The translations under genes and the position numbers were made by a program. From assembly GCF_013376005.1 (NCBI RefSeq), contig NZ_JABMJK010000017.1, positions 1 to 64,000 of the forward strand: a stretch of DNA of 64,000 bases, given 5' to 3'. The notes beneath the pieces were generated by a model. That model did no database searches. It was not told the DNA's origin and saw only the letters and a program-made list of their open reading frames with translations. The DNA is from Duganella sp. SG902. GTDB lineage: Bacteria; Pseudomonadota; Gammaproteobacteria; Burkholderiales; Burkholderiaceae_D. Of the stretch, positions 43,459-52,184 are shown one piece after another (positions within the stretch are counted from its first letter, which is position 1; each line of letters starts with the position of its first letter).

Positions 43459-44601
43459 TCATGCCCGCAGCCTTTGAAACATTCCGCCAGGCAACCGTTC
43501 CAGCAGGCCGGCCAGCTCCAGCGCCAGCAACTGCCCCTGCAGCTCGCCCGGTGGCTGGTTCAGGTGGACGGCCAGCACCTCGCCCTGCACCGGGTCGCAC
43601 CCCATGGCCTCCAGCACACGGTCGACAAAGCTGTCGTCCAGCGCGGGCCGGCCGCCGGCCTCGCCGTCCGCCAGCATTTGCATGTCCGCCAACACATCGG
43701 CGCCGGATTCCACCAGCCGCGCGCCCTCGCGGATCAGCTGATGACAGCCTTTGGACAGTGTCGCATGAATCGATCCCGGCACGGCGTACACATCGCGCCC
43801 CTGCCCGGCCGCCAGCCGCGCGGTGATCAGCGAGCCGGACTGCGCGGCCGCCTCCACCACCAGCACGCCGCGCGACAGGCCGCTGATGATGCGATTGCGG
43901 CGCGGGAAATTGTCGCGCGACGGCGGCGTGCCCAGCGCGCACTCGCTAATTAAACAACCTTCTTCGGCGATGCGGCGCGCCAATGCGCCGTTGCGGGCCG
44001 GATAGATGCGGTCGATGCCGGTGCCCAGCACCGCCACCGTGCTGCCGGGCCCGCTCAAGCCGCCCAGGTGGGCGGCCGCGTCGATCCCCAGGGCCAGCCC
44101 CGAGACCACCGTCAGATCGGCCTCCGACAAGGTTTGCGCCATCTCCTGCGCGTTCAGCACGCCCTGGCGGCTGGCGTTGCGCGAGCCCACCACCGCCACC
44201 GCGCGCCGGGGCAGCAGCTCGACGCGGCCTTTGACGTACAGCAGCAGCGGCGCGGCCACGATGTGGCTCAGGTATTCCGGATAATCGGGATGGCCGAACG
44301 GCAGCAGGCGGTTGCCGGGCTGCGCCTGCCAGGCCTGCATGAGGTCCAGCCAGCGTTCCAGCTCGGCGGCCGGGACGCCGGCGGGCGCGGCCAGCAGGGC
44401 GTCGGCCTGGCGGCTGGCGACGACCTCCAGCAAGGCGGCGCGGCTGGCCGCGAAGATGGCGCCGGGGCTGCGGAAGCGTTCCAGCAGCTTGTGCGCGGTC
44501 AGCAGGCCGACGCCGCCGGTCTGTTGCAGACGCAGCCAGTCCGCCAGCACTGGCCTGCTCACTTCGCTTGGGGTATCCGTGGCTTGCACGGCGCGGGTCA
44601 C
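43459..44601 (-). CDS. dprA: DNA-processing protein DprA
   Basis: A 380-residue DNA-uptake factor that loads RecA on incoming single-stranded DNA. Its Rossmann-like core carries VAVVGSRNASRQGVLNAQEMA, SGLALGIDAAAHLG and EGCLISECALGTPPSRDNFPRRNRIISG. An N-terminal SAM-like domain lies at about 1-80 and a C-terminal winged helix after about 315. The GTG start overlaps the stop of the LysM gene (GTGA). It suggests that the host may be naturally transformable, though competence genes are not in the window. Confidence 0.95.
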   Translation of the reverse strand: MTRAVQATDTPSEVSRPVLADWLRLQQTGGVGLLTAHKLLERFRSPGAIFAASRAALLEVVASRQADALLAAPAGVPAAELERWLDLMQAWQAQPGNRLLPFGHPDYPEYLSHIVAAPLLLYVKGRVELLPRRAVAVVGSRNASRQGVLNAQEMAQTLSEADLTVVSGLALGIDAAAHLGGLSGPGSTVAVLGTGIDRIYPARNGALARRIAEEGCLISECALGTPPSRDNFPRRNRIISGLSRGVLVVEAAAQSGSLITARLAAGQGRDVYAVPGSIHATLSKGCHQLIREGARLVESGADVLADMQMLADGEAGGRPALDDSFVDRVLEAMGCDPVQGEVLAVHLNQPPGELQGQLLALELAGLLERLPGGMFQRLRA

Positions 44602-45689
44602 TCCGGCGACTTGGCGACGTCGCCCACTTCCACCGGCGCGGTCACCTGCATGATCAAGCCGTAGGAAATATGCTTGAACGTGCGGAAGATAAACAAGCTG
44701 CCCACTTCCTCATCCGGCAGCTTGACCTGCTGCTCGCGCCCGAACCAGCCGCTCTTGGCCGTGGAATCGCTCACAGTTCTTCCCGCATGGTACAGCTGCA
44801 GCACGGCGCCGACATCGAGCCCGTCAAGCTTTCCGCGATTAATGCTGACAATCTGGTTCTGGCCGGCGTGCGTCACGCCGCCATAGATCGCCACCACGCG
44901 CGCGTCCACCGGCCGCTCGGGCGGATGGGGCGCGTAGTTTTGCAACGGCGTCGGCGGCACCGCGCGCAGTTGGTCGCCCTTGCCCATCTCCTGGCTGGCG
45001 GTGGCCACGGTGAAGGTGTGCACATCGACGCCGGGCTTGGCCTCGGCCTGCAACTTCAGCGTGCCGAGGTAGAACGCCTCGTAGCCGATCACCTGCCTGG
45101 TGACCGGGTCCTTCAGCGCGGCGCCGGGACGGAACACCTGGAACGCGCTGTTGCCCTGCAAGTCGCCGCGCACATAAGCCTTGTCGCCCTTGCCGAGGAA
45201 CACGCGGCCCTCCTGTGTGGCGACGATGCGCGGCGCGCCTTTCAATTCGTCATCCTCGATGATGAGCGGCTGGGTCAGGAACGGTTCGATCACGCCGGGC
45301 GGGATGGAGGGAACGGCGTCCCGGCCCAGCCCCTCGGTGCGCACGCGCGGTTCCAGCTTCTGGGTGGACGGATCGTTCAGGCCGTCGGCCAGTTGCTTGC
45401 CCAGCCGCAGGCGCCCGGCCGCGCGGTCGAACCAGATGATCTGGCCCGGATAGATCCAATGCGGGTTGGCGATTTCATCGCGGTTCATGCCCCACACCGT
45501 GGGCCAGCACCACGGCTTTTGCAGGAAGGTGCCGGAAATGTCCCACAGGGTATCGCCCTTGACCACCACATGCTGGTCCGGCGCGTCCGGACGGAATTCG
45601 CACTTGAGGGGCGCGGCCGAGGCGGCCGGGGCGGCGGTAAACAGGGCGGCCAATGCTAAGCGGGTACTGACTGTGCTAAAATTTTTCAT
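44598..45689 (-). CDS. LysM-domain exported protein
   Basis: A 363-residue protein with a Sec leader (cleaved near ASA, about residue 25) and a LysM domain at about 38-85 (VVVKGDTLWDISG...NRDEIANPHWIYPGQIIWFD), a peptidoglycan-binding module. The rest, about 270 residues, is beta-rich and not recognised. Genes of this kind lie between dprA and def in many betaproteobacteria. The start at 45689 is chosen for the leader; an upstream extension is out of pattern. It overlaps dprA by four bases, so it is first in LysM-dprA-smg-topB. Confidence 0.9.
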   Translation of the reverse strand: MKNFSTVSTRLALAALFTAAPAASAAPLKCEFRPDAPDQHVVVKGDTLWDISGTFLQKPWCWPTVWGMNRDEIANPHWIYPGQIIWFDRAAGRLRLGKQLADGLNDPSTQKLEPRVRTEGLGRDAVPSIPPGVIEPFLTQPLIIEDDELKGAPRIVATQEGRVFLGKGDKAYVRGDLQGNSAFQVFRPGAALKDPVTRQVIGYEAFYLGTLKLQAEAKPGVDVHTFTVATASQEMGKGDQLRAVPPTPLQNYAPHPPERPVDARVVAIYGGVTHAGQNQIVSINRGKLDGLDVGAVLQLYHAGRTVSDSTAKSGWFGREQQVKLPDEEVGSLFIFRTFKHISYGLIMQVTAPVEVGDVAKSPE

Positions 45690-45861
45690 TAATAGATCCA
45701 GTAAGTGCGCCGCAAGCACACGGCAGCAGAGCGGTAAAGCTTGCCAAATTGAATCAAATTCTGCCCATAAAACCCTGAACTAGCAAGCGAAACCGCGCAC
45801 CGCAAACCCGCGTGGTTACAGGGCCTTAGCAAGGCATCCACATAGTTTTCACTTAGTCATC

Positions 45862-46404
45862 ATGGCAATTTTAAATATTCTGCGTTACCCCGATCCGCGC
45901 CTGCACAAGATCGCCGCGCCCGTCACCAAGTTCGACGAGCGCCTGGAAAAGCTGGTGGCCGACATGGCCGAGACCATGTACGACGCGCCCGGCATCGGCC
46001 TGGCCGCCACCCAGGTGGACGTGCACGAGCAAGTCATCGTGATCGACATCACTGAGGACAAGAGCGCGCTGACCGCCTTCATCAATCCGGAAATCCTGTG
46101 GAGCAGCGACGACAAGCAGCTGTACGACGAAGGCTGCCTGTCGGTGCCGGGCATCTACGACGGCGTCGAGCGTCCGTCGCAAGTGAAAGTGCGCGCCTAC
46201 GACGTCAAGGGCCAGCCGTTCGAGGTGGACGCCGACGGCCTGCTGGCCGTGTGCATCCAGCACGAGATGGACCACCTGCAAGGCAAGGTGTTCGTCGAGT
46301 ATCTGTCGCCGTTGAAACGCAACCGCATCAAGACCAAGCTGCAGAAGGAAGAGCGCGGCATGCAGCGCGAAGCCCAGCTGCGTGCGCAAGGCCGTCGCTA
46401 CTAA
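45862..46404 (+). CDS. def: Peptide deformylase
   Basis: A 180-residue Fe/Zn enzyme that removes the N-formyl group of nascent proteins. The three motifs are intact: GIGLAATQV, EGCLSVPG (metal cysteine) and QHEMDHLQGKVF (metal histidines and catalytic glutamate). It is followed 3 bases later by fmt. The gene is divergent from the LysM gene. Confidence 0.98.
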   Translation: MAILNILRYPDPRLHKIAAPVTKFDERLEKLVADMAETMYDAPGIGLAATQVDVHEQVIVIDITEDKSALTAFINPEILWSSDDKQLYDEGCLSVPGIYDGVERPSQVKVRAYDVKGQPFEVDADGLLAVCIQHEMDHLQGKVFVEYLSPLKRNRIKTKLQKEERGMQREAQLRAQGRRY

Positions 46405-46407
46405 ACC

Positions 46408-47361
46408 ATGAAAGTCATCTTCGCCGGCACCCCGGAGTTTGCCGCCGTGGCCCTGCAGTCGCTGCACGAGGCCGGTTTTGAGATCCCGCTGGTGCTCACC
46501 CAGCCCGACCGCCCCGCCGGCCGCGGCATGCAGCTGCAACCGTCGGCGGTGAAGCAGTACGCGCTGTCGAAGGGCATCGAGGTGCTGCAGCCGCTATCGC
46601 TGCGCGTGGACAGCAAGGACCCTCAGCGCGCCGAGGAAGCCAGGGCCGCGCATCAGCGCCTGCTGTCGACGCCCTACGACGTGATGGTGGTGGCGGCCTA
46701 CGGCCTGATCCTGCCGCGCAGCACGCTGGACATCAAGCCCTGCCTCAACATCCACGGTTCGCTGCTGCCGCGCTGGCGCGGCGCCGCGCCGATCCATCGC
46801 GCCATCGAGGCGGGCGACAAGGAAACCGGCATCACCATCATGGAGATGGAGGAGGGCCTGGACACCGGCCCCATGCTGCTGATCGAAAAAGTGGCGATCG
46901 AGGACAGCGACACCACCGGCAGCCTGCACGACAAGCTGGCCGCGCTGGGCGGCAGGATGATCGTCGAAGCGCTCAACAAGTACCGCCACAACCAGCTGGA
47001 AGCCGTGGTGCAGCCGGAGCAAGGCGTCACCTACGCGGCCAAGATCAGCAAGGAGGAAGCGGCGCTGGACTTCTCGCAACCGGCGCTGGAGATCGACCGC
47101 AAGATCCGCGCCTTCAATCCCTTCCCCGGCGCGCACGGCACGGTCAACGGCTTCCACGTCAAGCTGTGGGGCGCGCAAGTGGTGGAAGGCGGCAACGCGC
47201 CGGCCGGCACCGTGCTGTCGGCCGACGCGCAGCATGGCATCGTGGTCGCGTGCGGCGCCGGCGCGCTGCGCTTGACGCAGTTGCAGAAGCCGGGCGGCAA
47301 GCGTCTGCCCGCGGCCGAATTCATCAAGGGCTTCCCGCTCGAAGGCCAGCGCTTCAGCTGA
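46408..47361 (+). CDS. fmt: Methionyl-tRNA formyltransferase
   Basis: A 317-residue enzyme formylating initiator Met-tRNA. The N-terminal Rossmann domain has VIFAGTPEFAAVALQ, and the 10-formyl-THF motif is HGSLLPRWRGAAPIHRAI (SLLP). A C-terminal OB domain (about 210-317) binds tRNA. It is directly coupled to def. In many relatives htpX and rsmB follow; here rsmB is at the far edge of the window on the other strand. Confidence 0.98.
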   Translation: MKVIFAGTPEFAAVALQSLHEAGFEIPLVLTQPDRPAGRGMQLQPSAVKQYALSKGIEVLQPLSLRVDSKDPQRAEEARAAHQRLLSTPYDVMVVAAYGLILPRSTLDIKPCLNIHGSLLPRWRGAAPIHRAIEAGDKETGITIMEMEEGLDTGPMLLIEKVAIEDSDTTGSLHDKLAALGGRMIVEALNKYRHNQLEAVVQPEQGVTYAAKISKEEAALDFSQPALEIDRKIRAFNPFPGAHGTVNGFHVKLWGAQVVEGGNAPAGTVLSADAQHGIVVACGAGALRLTQLQKPGGKRLPAAEFIKGFPLEGQRFS

Positions 47362-47460
47362 AAATTTAGCGGTCTCAAGCACGATCGCCGCAGATTCGTT
47401 ATGATGGATTAATGCCCGGCACATTTGAAGCCGGGCCTTATACTCAAAGGGAATAGGCAT

Positions 47461-48099
47461 ATGAGCGACGTGATCAATCACCTCAACTGGCGCTACGCCA
47501 CCAAGAAATTCGACCCATCGAAAAAGCTGGATGAAGAGAAGCTGAACCGCATTCTCGAAGCCATCCGCCTGACGCCAACCTCGAGCGGCCTGCAGCCGTT
47601 CGAGGTGTTCGTCGTGAAGAACGACGGCCTGCGCGCCAAGATCCGCGAAGTGGCGTGGGGCCAGTCGCAAGTGACCGACGCCTCGCACCTGCTGGTGTTC
47701 GCCGCCTGGGACAACATCACCCCGGCCCGCATCGACGCGGCCTTCGATTACACCAACGAAGTGCGCGGCTTCATCAACGAAGGCTGGGAAGCCTACCGCA
47801 AGCAGCTGCACGGCATCGTCGCCGCGCGCGGCGACGCCGCCAACTTTGACGCCGCCGCCCGCCAGGCCTACATCGGCCTGGGCGTGGCGCTGGTGGCGGC
47901 CGCCGCCGAAGGCGTCGACAGCACGCCGATGGAAGGCTTCGATCCGGCCGCCGTCGACCAGATCCTGGGCCTGAAAGAGCGCAACCTGCGCAGCGTGGTG
48001 ATCCTGCCGCTGGGCTATCGCCAGCCGGAAGGCGACTGGCTGGTCAACCTGAAAAAGGTGCGCCGCCCACGCGAGAAATTCGTGACCGAACTGGTTTAA
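47461..48099 (+). CDS. NAD(P)H-dependent nitroreductase family oxidoreductase
   Basis: A 212-residue flavin oxidoreductase of the NfsB type. Signature segments are MSDVINHLNWRYATKKFDP, LTPTSSGLQPFEVFVV and AYIGLGVALVAAAAEGVDSTPMEGFDP. Such enzymes reduce nitroaromatics or quinones with FMN. AAGGGA precedes the ATG at 47461; a longer start is unlikely. It follows fmt by 99 bases and converges with the DUF2145 gene, whose last four bases overlap its stop. Confidence 0.92.
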   Translation: MSDVINHLNWRYATKKFDPSKKLDEEKLNRILEAIRLTPTSSGLQPFEVFVVKNDGLRAKIREVAWGQSQVTDASHLLVFAAWDNITPARIDAAFDYTNEVRGFINEGWEAYRKQLHGIVAARGDAANFDAAARQAYIGLGVALVAAAAEGVDSTPMEGFDPAAVDQILGLKERNLRSVVILPLGYRQPEGDWLVNLKKVRRPREKFVTELV

Positions 48100-48992
48100 T
48101 CGACCAGCGGGATGACACGGTCGCCGTCCGCCGGCTTGCAGCCGTCGGCGACCGGCGTCCAGCCGCGATGAATGACGATCTGCTTATCATCGTGGCATAG
48201 CTCCACGCGCTCGCTTTGCGGAAAGCGGGCGCGCACAAAATCCTCTATCGTGGTTGGCAGGCTGATGCGCAGTTGCAGCGCGGCGCGATCCGCATCCGGG
48301 TGATCGTCCAGATGCAGCAGCGGCACGAAGTACGATGCCAGCATCCAGAAGCGCGAGCCCACTTCCACCGGCTGCGGCGCGTACTGTTCATCGCGCAGCC
48401 AGGCTTGCGCACGTTCCCGCAAATCCTCGCCATCGGCCAGACCGCCCCACCCCGCCGCCAGCATCTCGATCAGCCATTGATTGCAATTCTGGTAGCGCAG
48501 GCTGTAGGCGTAGGCGTTGGCGCTGTATTGCGCAGCCAACAGGTGCAGCGCGCGCCGCGTGTCGAGCACTGCGGGCCGCAGCGCCAGCGCCGCTTGCGGC
48601 GGCAGGCGCACGATGCTCAGGTAGCCGAGATTGGCATCGTCGGTGCCCATGGCGAAGCCGGCCATGCCCTGGTCGTAGATGCGCGGGCGGCCTTCATCGC
48701 AGGCGTAGTAGAGCTGGCGCGCCGACCAGACGCCCTGCTCGGAACGCCACGCCACGGCGGCATGCGAGTAACGGATGTGGAAGCGCGACAGATCCAGGCC
48801 GGACCGGCTGAGCAGCGCCACGCTTTCATCGGTGGCGGCCAGTTCGTCGCGCAGCACGGCGGCGAAGCGCAACAGGCGATCCTGCTCGGCGGCGCTCAGT
48901 TCATGCGAGCGGTCGCAGAAGCGCGCGGAAGAAGCGTGGGCCGCGCCGGCGCTGACAAGCAGGCACAGCAGCAGCGCGAGGCGTCGCTTCAA
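48096..48992 (-). CDS. DUF2145 exported protein
   Basis: A 298-residue protein with a Sec leader (MKRRLALLLCLLVSAGAAHA when started at the TTG at 48992) and a DUF2145 domain over most of its length (SHAAVAWRSEQGVW, YSANAYAYSLRYQNCNQWLIEML). The NCNQW segment carries a cysteine that in this family is compared with papain-like folds, but the activity is unproven. The TTG overlaps the stop of the upstream Ser-rich gene (TTGA), so I judge it the real start. The pair is likely an exported two-gene unit. Confidence 0.8.
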   Translation of the reverse strand: MKRRLALLLCLLVSAGAAHASSARFCDRSHELSAAEQDRLLRFAAVLRDELAATDESVALLSRSGLDLSRFHIRYSHAAVAWRSEQGVWSARQLYYACDEGRPRIYDQGMAGFAMGTDDANLGYLSIVRLPPQAALALRPAVLDTRRALHLLAAQYSANAYAYSLRYQNCNQWLIEMLAAGWGGLADGEDLRERAQAWLRDEQYAPQPVEVGSRFWMLASYFVPLLHLDDHPDADRAALQLRISLPTTIEDFVRARFPQSERVELCHDDKQIVIHRGWTPVADGCKPADGDRVIPLVD

Positions 48993-49438
48993 AGGCTCAG
49001 CGGACGGGAGCCCAGCTCGCCATACCACTCATCGGCCAGCACCAGGTAGAACGGCTGACGGTTGTCGGCGCGGCCGAACTCGATGCCATAGACGCGGTTG
49101 TGCGCATACATGGCGTCGCCAACCGCCAGCCGCTGCTGATCGAAAGTCGATTGCGGCAGGTCGAGCACAACGCGTTGCTCCGGGTTATCGGCCTGCATGG
49201 TGACGCGGGTGCGGCCGACGCGCTCCGGCGTGGCGGCGATCTGGATGATGCGGTAATCGCCATCGGCCACGCGGCGGCCGTTGTTCGAGCTGTTGCTGGA
49301 ACTGGACAGCGAATCGGACACGCTGCCGCTGGACGCCGAGCTGGCGCTCGATGCCGACGACGCCAGACTCTCCGCCCGCGCATGCAGGGCCAGGCCCAGC
49401 GCGGCGACAATAGTGATCAAACGCAAAGAGATTTTCAT
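48989..49438 (-). CDS. Ser-rich exported hypothetical protein
   Basis: A 149-residue protein with a Sec leader (cleaved near ARA, residue 21). A low-complexity Ser/Ala tract (SLASSASSASSASSGSVSDS) precedes a compact C-terminal domain of about 95 residues (GDYRIIQIAATPERVGRTRV onward). No family is recognised. GAGGAAG before the ATG at 49438 supports the start. It is translationally coupled to the DUF2145 gene, which suggests a shared periplasmic role. Confidence 0.75.
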   Translation of the reverse strand: MKISLRLITIVAALGLALHARAESLASSASSASSASSGSVSDSLSSSSNSSNNGRRVADGDYRIIQIAATPERVGRTRVTMQADNPEQRVVLDLPQSTFDQQRLAVGDAMYAHNRVYGIEFGRADNRQPFYLVLADEWYGELGSRPLSL

Positions 49439-49546
49439 CAACACTTCCTCAGCTCGAAAAATGACGAATTTTACGCCACAAAAAGGTGACGCGTAGAAAG
49501 CAAGGCCGGCCGCGTGTGGCCGAAGTCATGAAAACCAACTTCGGGG

Positions 49547-50464
49547 TCAATGCCGGCAACTGGACAACGCGCGGGTAGCGGCGGCCTGCGCGATCATCCA
49601 GTCGTGCAAGCGCAGCGCGTCGATGCCCTGCGTGGCGCGCGTATGCAGCCAATAGGCGTAATCGCAGCCGGTGGCGGGCTGCTTGCTGGCTAGTGCCAGC
49701 CGCCCTTGCGCCAGCAGGTCGCACACCAAAGGCAAGCGCCCCAGCGCCACGCCCTGCCCCGCCAGCGCCGCCTGCACCACCTGATCGTACTGATTGAACC
49801 GCAGCACGCCGCGCGGCTTGCCGCGCCCGGCGCCAGCCGCGCGCAGCCATGCCGGCCATTGCAGCCAAGGGCGTGACGCGTCATCAAACTCCAGCAAGGT
49901 GTGTCCGCGCAGTTGCTGTTCAATCGCCTCCACGCCCAGCGACGGGTGAGCCACCGCCACCAGCGCCTCCTCAAACAGGCGCAGCGCGCCCGCCGGCGCA
50001 TCCTGCGGGCGGCAATAGCGGATCGCCATATCGATCTGCTCGCGCTCCAGATCCGCAAAGCGGTTGCTGGCCGCCACGCGCACATCGACTCCCGGCGCGG
50101 CCTGCTGGAAAGCGTTGAGGCGCGGCAGCAGCCACAAGGCCGTCACGCCGATGCTGGCACTGATCGTGACGACCGGCCTTGCTTCGCCGGGCCGCAGCGA
50201 ATCAATCACCTCGCCAAGCTGCTCCAGCATCGCATCGGCGCTACGGAACAAACGCCGGCCCTCGCCGGTGAACTCGATCGAGCGATAACCGCGCACCAGC
50301 AGCGGATAGCCAAGAGCAGCCTCCAGCGCCTGCACCTGCCGGCTCAACGCCGACTGCGTCAGGCACAAATCCTGCGCCGCCAGGGTGATACTCATGCGCC
50401 TGCCGACTGCGACAAAGCTTCGCAGCAAGTCCAGCGGCGGCAGGTCAAGGAGTCGGTCGGGCAT
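49547..50464 (-). CDS. LysR-family transcriptional regulator, GcvA-like
   Basis: A 305-residue LysR protein of the GcvA group: PPLDLLRSFVAVGRRMSITLAAQDL, then TQSALSRQVQALEAALGYPLL, and a long effector domain with VAHPSLGVEAIEQQL. It is divergent from the CmcJ-like gene across 109 bases and likely controls it. Its stop codon overlaps the phrase TTCGGGGTCA (49540-49549), which resembles the tips of the GGGGTCAG elements. Confidence 0.9.
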   Translation of the reverse strand: MPDRLLDLPPLDLLRSFVAVGRRMSITLAAQDLCLTQSALSRQVQALEAALGYPLLVRGYRSIEFTGEGRRLFRSADAMLEQLGEVIDSLRPGEARPVVTISASIGVTALWLLPRLNAFQQAAPGVDVRVAASNRFADLEREQIDMAIRYCRPQDAPAGALRLFEEALVAVAHPSLGVEAIEQQLRGHTLLEFDDASRPWLQWPAWLRAAGAGRGKPRGVLRFNQYDQVVQAALAGQGVALGRLPLVCDLLAQGRLALASKQPATGCDYAYWLHTRATQGIDALRLHDWMIAQAAATRALSSCRH

Positions 50465-50573
50465 AAGCCAATGTATCACATGCTCACAGGGAATGCGAAA
50501 GCGTCCGAAATACCGTTTGAGCGCGCCAGTCCGATGCGATTCAATGGGCAGCACCTACACCACGGAGCAAGCC

Positions 50574-51380
50574 ATGACACCCGCCATCGCCACCACACTG
50601 GAATACCTCTGCCCGACTTCACAACGTCCGCACACGTGGATGTGCCCACCACCCGACGGCCAACCGGTGGAGAACGCCGACTACGTCCGCAAACCCGTCA
50701 CCATCCATGATGCGCGCGCCGCCGCCACCTCGCTGGAGCGCGAAGGCTACACCCTGCGCCACGCCCCCACCGCGCTGGACGACTTCCAGAACAAGAGCGA
50801 CATCGTGCGGCGCTACTACCCCGAGATGGCGCAACTGGCGCTGTCCGTCTCCGGCGCCAGCGCAGCCTTCGTATTCGACCACCTGGTGCGCGAGCGCCAG
50901 CCGGGGCCGCCGCAAGCGTTCGGCCGCATCCAGGGCCACCGTCCCGGCGCGGCCGGCCGCGTGCACTGCGATTTCACCGCCGCCTCGGCACAGCGCCGGC
51001 TCACGCTGGAACTCGGCCCGCGCGCGGTGCAGGTGCGACGCTACGCCATCCTCAACCTGTGGCGTTCGACCCGCCATCCGGTGCTGGACGCCCCGCTGGC
51101 CATGTGCGACGCGCGCAGCGTGGCCGCCGGCGACCTGGTCGCCAGCGACATTCACTATCCCGACCGCACTGGCGAAATCTACCAATTGCTGCATAATCCT
51201 GCTCATGCATGGTCCTACTTCCCGGCCATGACGCGCGACGAGGTGCTGATCTTCAAACAGTTCGATTCCGCGGCAGCGGCCTGCCACACGCCGCACGCCG
51301 CCTTCGAACATCCCTTCACACCGCCGGACGCGCCGCCCAGGGTGAGCATTGAAATCCGTTGCCTGCTGATTTATGCCTAG
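50574..51380 (+). CDS. CmcJ/NvfI family protein
   Basis: A 268-residue protein similar to the CmcJ/NvfI family, named from the cephamycin methoxylation partner CmcJ and fungal NvfI. Shared segments are FDHLVRERQPGP, HCDFTAASAQRRL and the C-terminal KQFDSAAAACHTPHAAFEHPFTP. The fold is thought to be a jelly-roll of the 2-oxoglutarate oxygenase kind; the HCD and late His support possible iron binding, though function in bacteria is unknown. GGAG before the ATG at 50574 fixes the start. It is followed by a DsbA-fold isomerase nine bases on. Confidence 0.78.
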   Translation: MTPAIATTLEYLCPTSQRPHTWMCPPPDGQPVENADYVRKPVTIHDARAAATSLEREGYTLRHAPTALDDFQNKSDIVRRYYPEMAQLALSVSGASAAFVFDHLVRERQPGPPQAFGRIQGHRPGAAGRVHCDFTAASAQRRLTLELGPRAVQVRRYAILNLWRSTRHPVLDAPLAMCDARSVAAGDLVASDIHYPDRTGEIYQLLHNPAHAWSYFPAMTRDEVLIFKQFDSAAAACHTPHAAFEHPFTPPDAPPRVSIEIRCLLIYA

Positions 51381-51389
51381 GAGAGCGCC

Positions 51390-51974
51390 ATGAAAGAAAT
51401 CGCCTGCTGGTTCGACTTCGCCAGCAACTACAGCTACCTGAGCGTGCTGCGGCTGGCGCGGCAAAAAGACATCGCCGTGAACTGGAAGCCGTTCCTGCTG
51501 GGGCCGATATTCAAGCAACAGGGCTGGGACAACTCGCCATTTGTGCTGCAGAAGGACAAGGGCGACTACGTCTGGCGCGACATGCCGCGCGAATGCGCCA
51601 AGTACGGCCTGCCATGGCGCCAGCCATCCGAATTCCCGCGCCGCTCGCTGCTGGCGGCGCGCGTGGCCCTGCTGGGCGAGCATCAACCGTGGATGGCCGA
51701 GTTTTGCGCGCGCGTGATGCTGGCCAACTTCGAGCATGACGAGGACATCGGCGACGAAACCGTCATCGCCGCCATCCTCACCGGCATCGGACTGGACGCC
51801 GGCGCCCTGCTGGCCGCCGCCCAGTCGGCCGACAACAAAGCCCGCCTGCGCGCCCGCGGCGAGGAGGCCAAGGCCTTGCACATCTTCGGCGCCCCCACCT
51901 TCTTCGTCGGCCCCGAAATGTACTGGGGCAATGACCGCCTTGAAGATGCCCTAGCGTTGGCCAGCCGTCGCTAA
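51390..51974 (+). CDS. 2-hydroxychromene-2-carboxylate isomerase family protein
   Basis: A 194-residue protein of the DsbA/kappa-GST fold, with IACWFDFASNYSYLSVLRL at the start (the FDFxSxYSY substrate signature, no redox CxxC) and GAPTFFVGPEMYWGNDRLEDAL at the end. Members act in aromatic catabolism (NahD) or as glutathione-dependent isomerases. It lies nine bases after the CmcJ-like gene, so the two may be one operon under the divergent LysR regulator. Its last 24 bases overlap the 3' end of the converging brnA gene. Confidence 0.88.
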   Translation: MKEIACWFDFASNYSYLSVLRLARQKDIAVNWKPFLLGPIFKQQGWDNSPFVLQKDKGDYVWRDMPRECAKYGLPWRQPSEFPRRSLLAARVALLGEHQPWMAEFCARVMLANFEHDEDIGDETVIAAILTGIGLDAGALLAAAQSADNKARLRARGEEAKALHIFGAPTFFVGPEMYWGNDRLEDALALASRR

Positions 51975-52184
51975 CCGCGCGCGGTAGCGTTCCATATAGA
52001 CGCGTAAAACTTGACTAATACGCTTCGAGCATTCGGGCTCAGGAAGGGTAGAGTTAAACCATTCATAAATATCACTGTCGACAACCACGCTGTTTTTTTC
52101 AACCAATGGTCCAATTCTTCGTGCTTTGGCGAAGAACTCCTCGCCAAGCTCAGGAATATCACTAAAATCAATATCCTCGCCCAT
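51951..52184 (-). CDS. brnA: BrnA-type antitoxin
   Basis: A 77-residue antitoxin of the BrnA kind. The N-terminal part (DFSDIPELGEEFF) is acidic and the C-terminal ribbon-helix-helix (RISQVLRVYMERYRARLA) binds DNA. GGAGAGG precedes the ATG at 52184, which overlaps the end of brnT by 17 bases. The pair forms a type II toxin-antitoxin module in which BrnA neutralises BrnT and represses the operon. The sequence is visibly AT-richer than its surroundings, suggesting acquisition. Confidence 0.75.
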   Translation of the reverse strand: MGEDIDFSDIPELGEEFFAKARRIGPLVEKNSVVVDSDIYEWFNSTLPEPECSKRISQVLRVYMERYRARLATAGQR

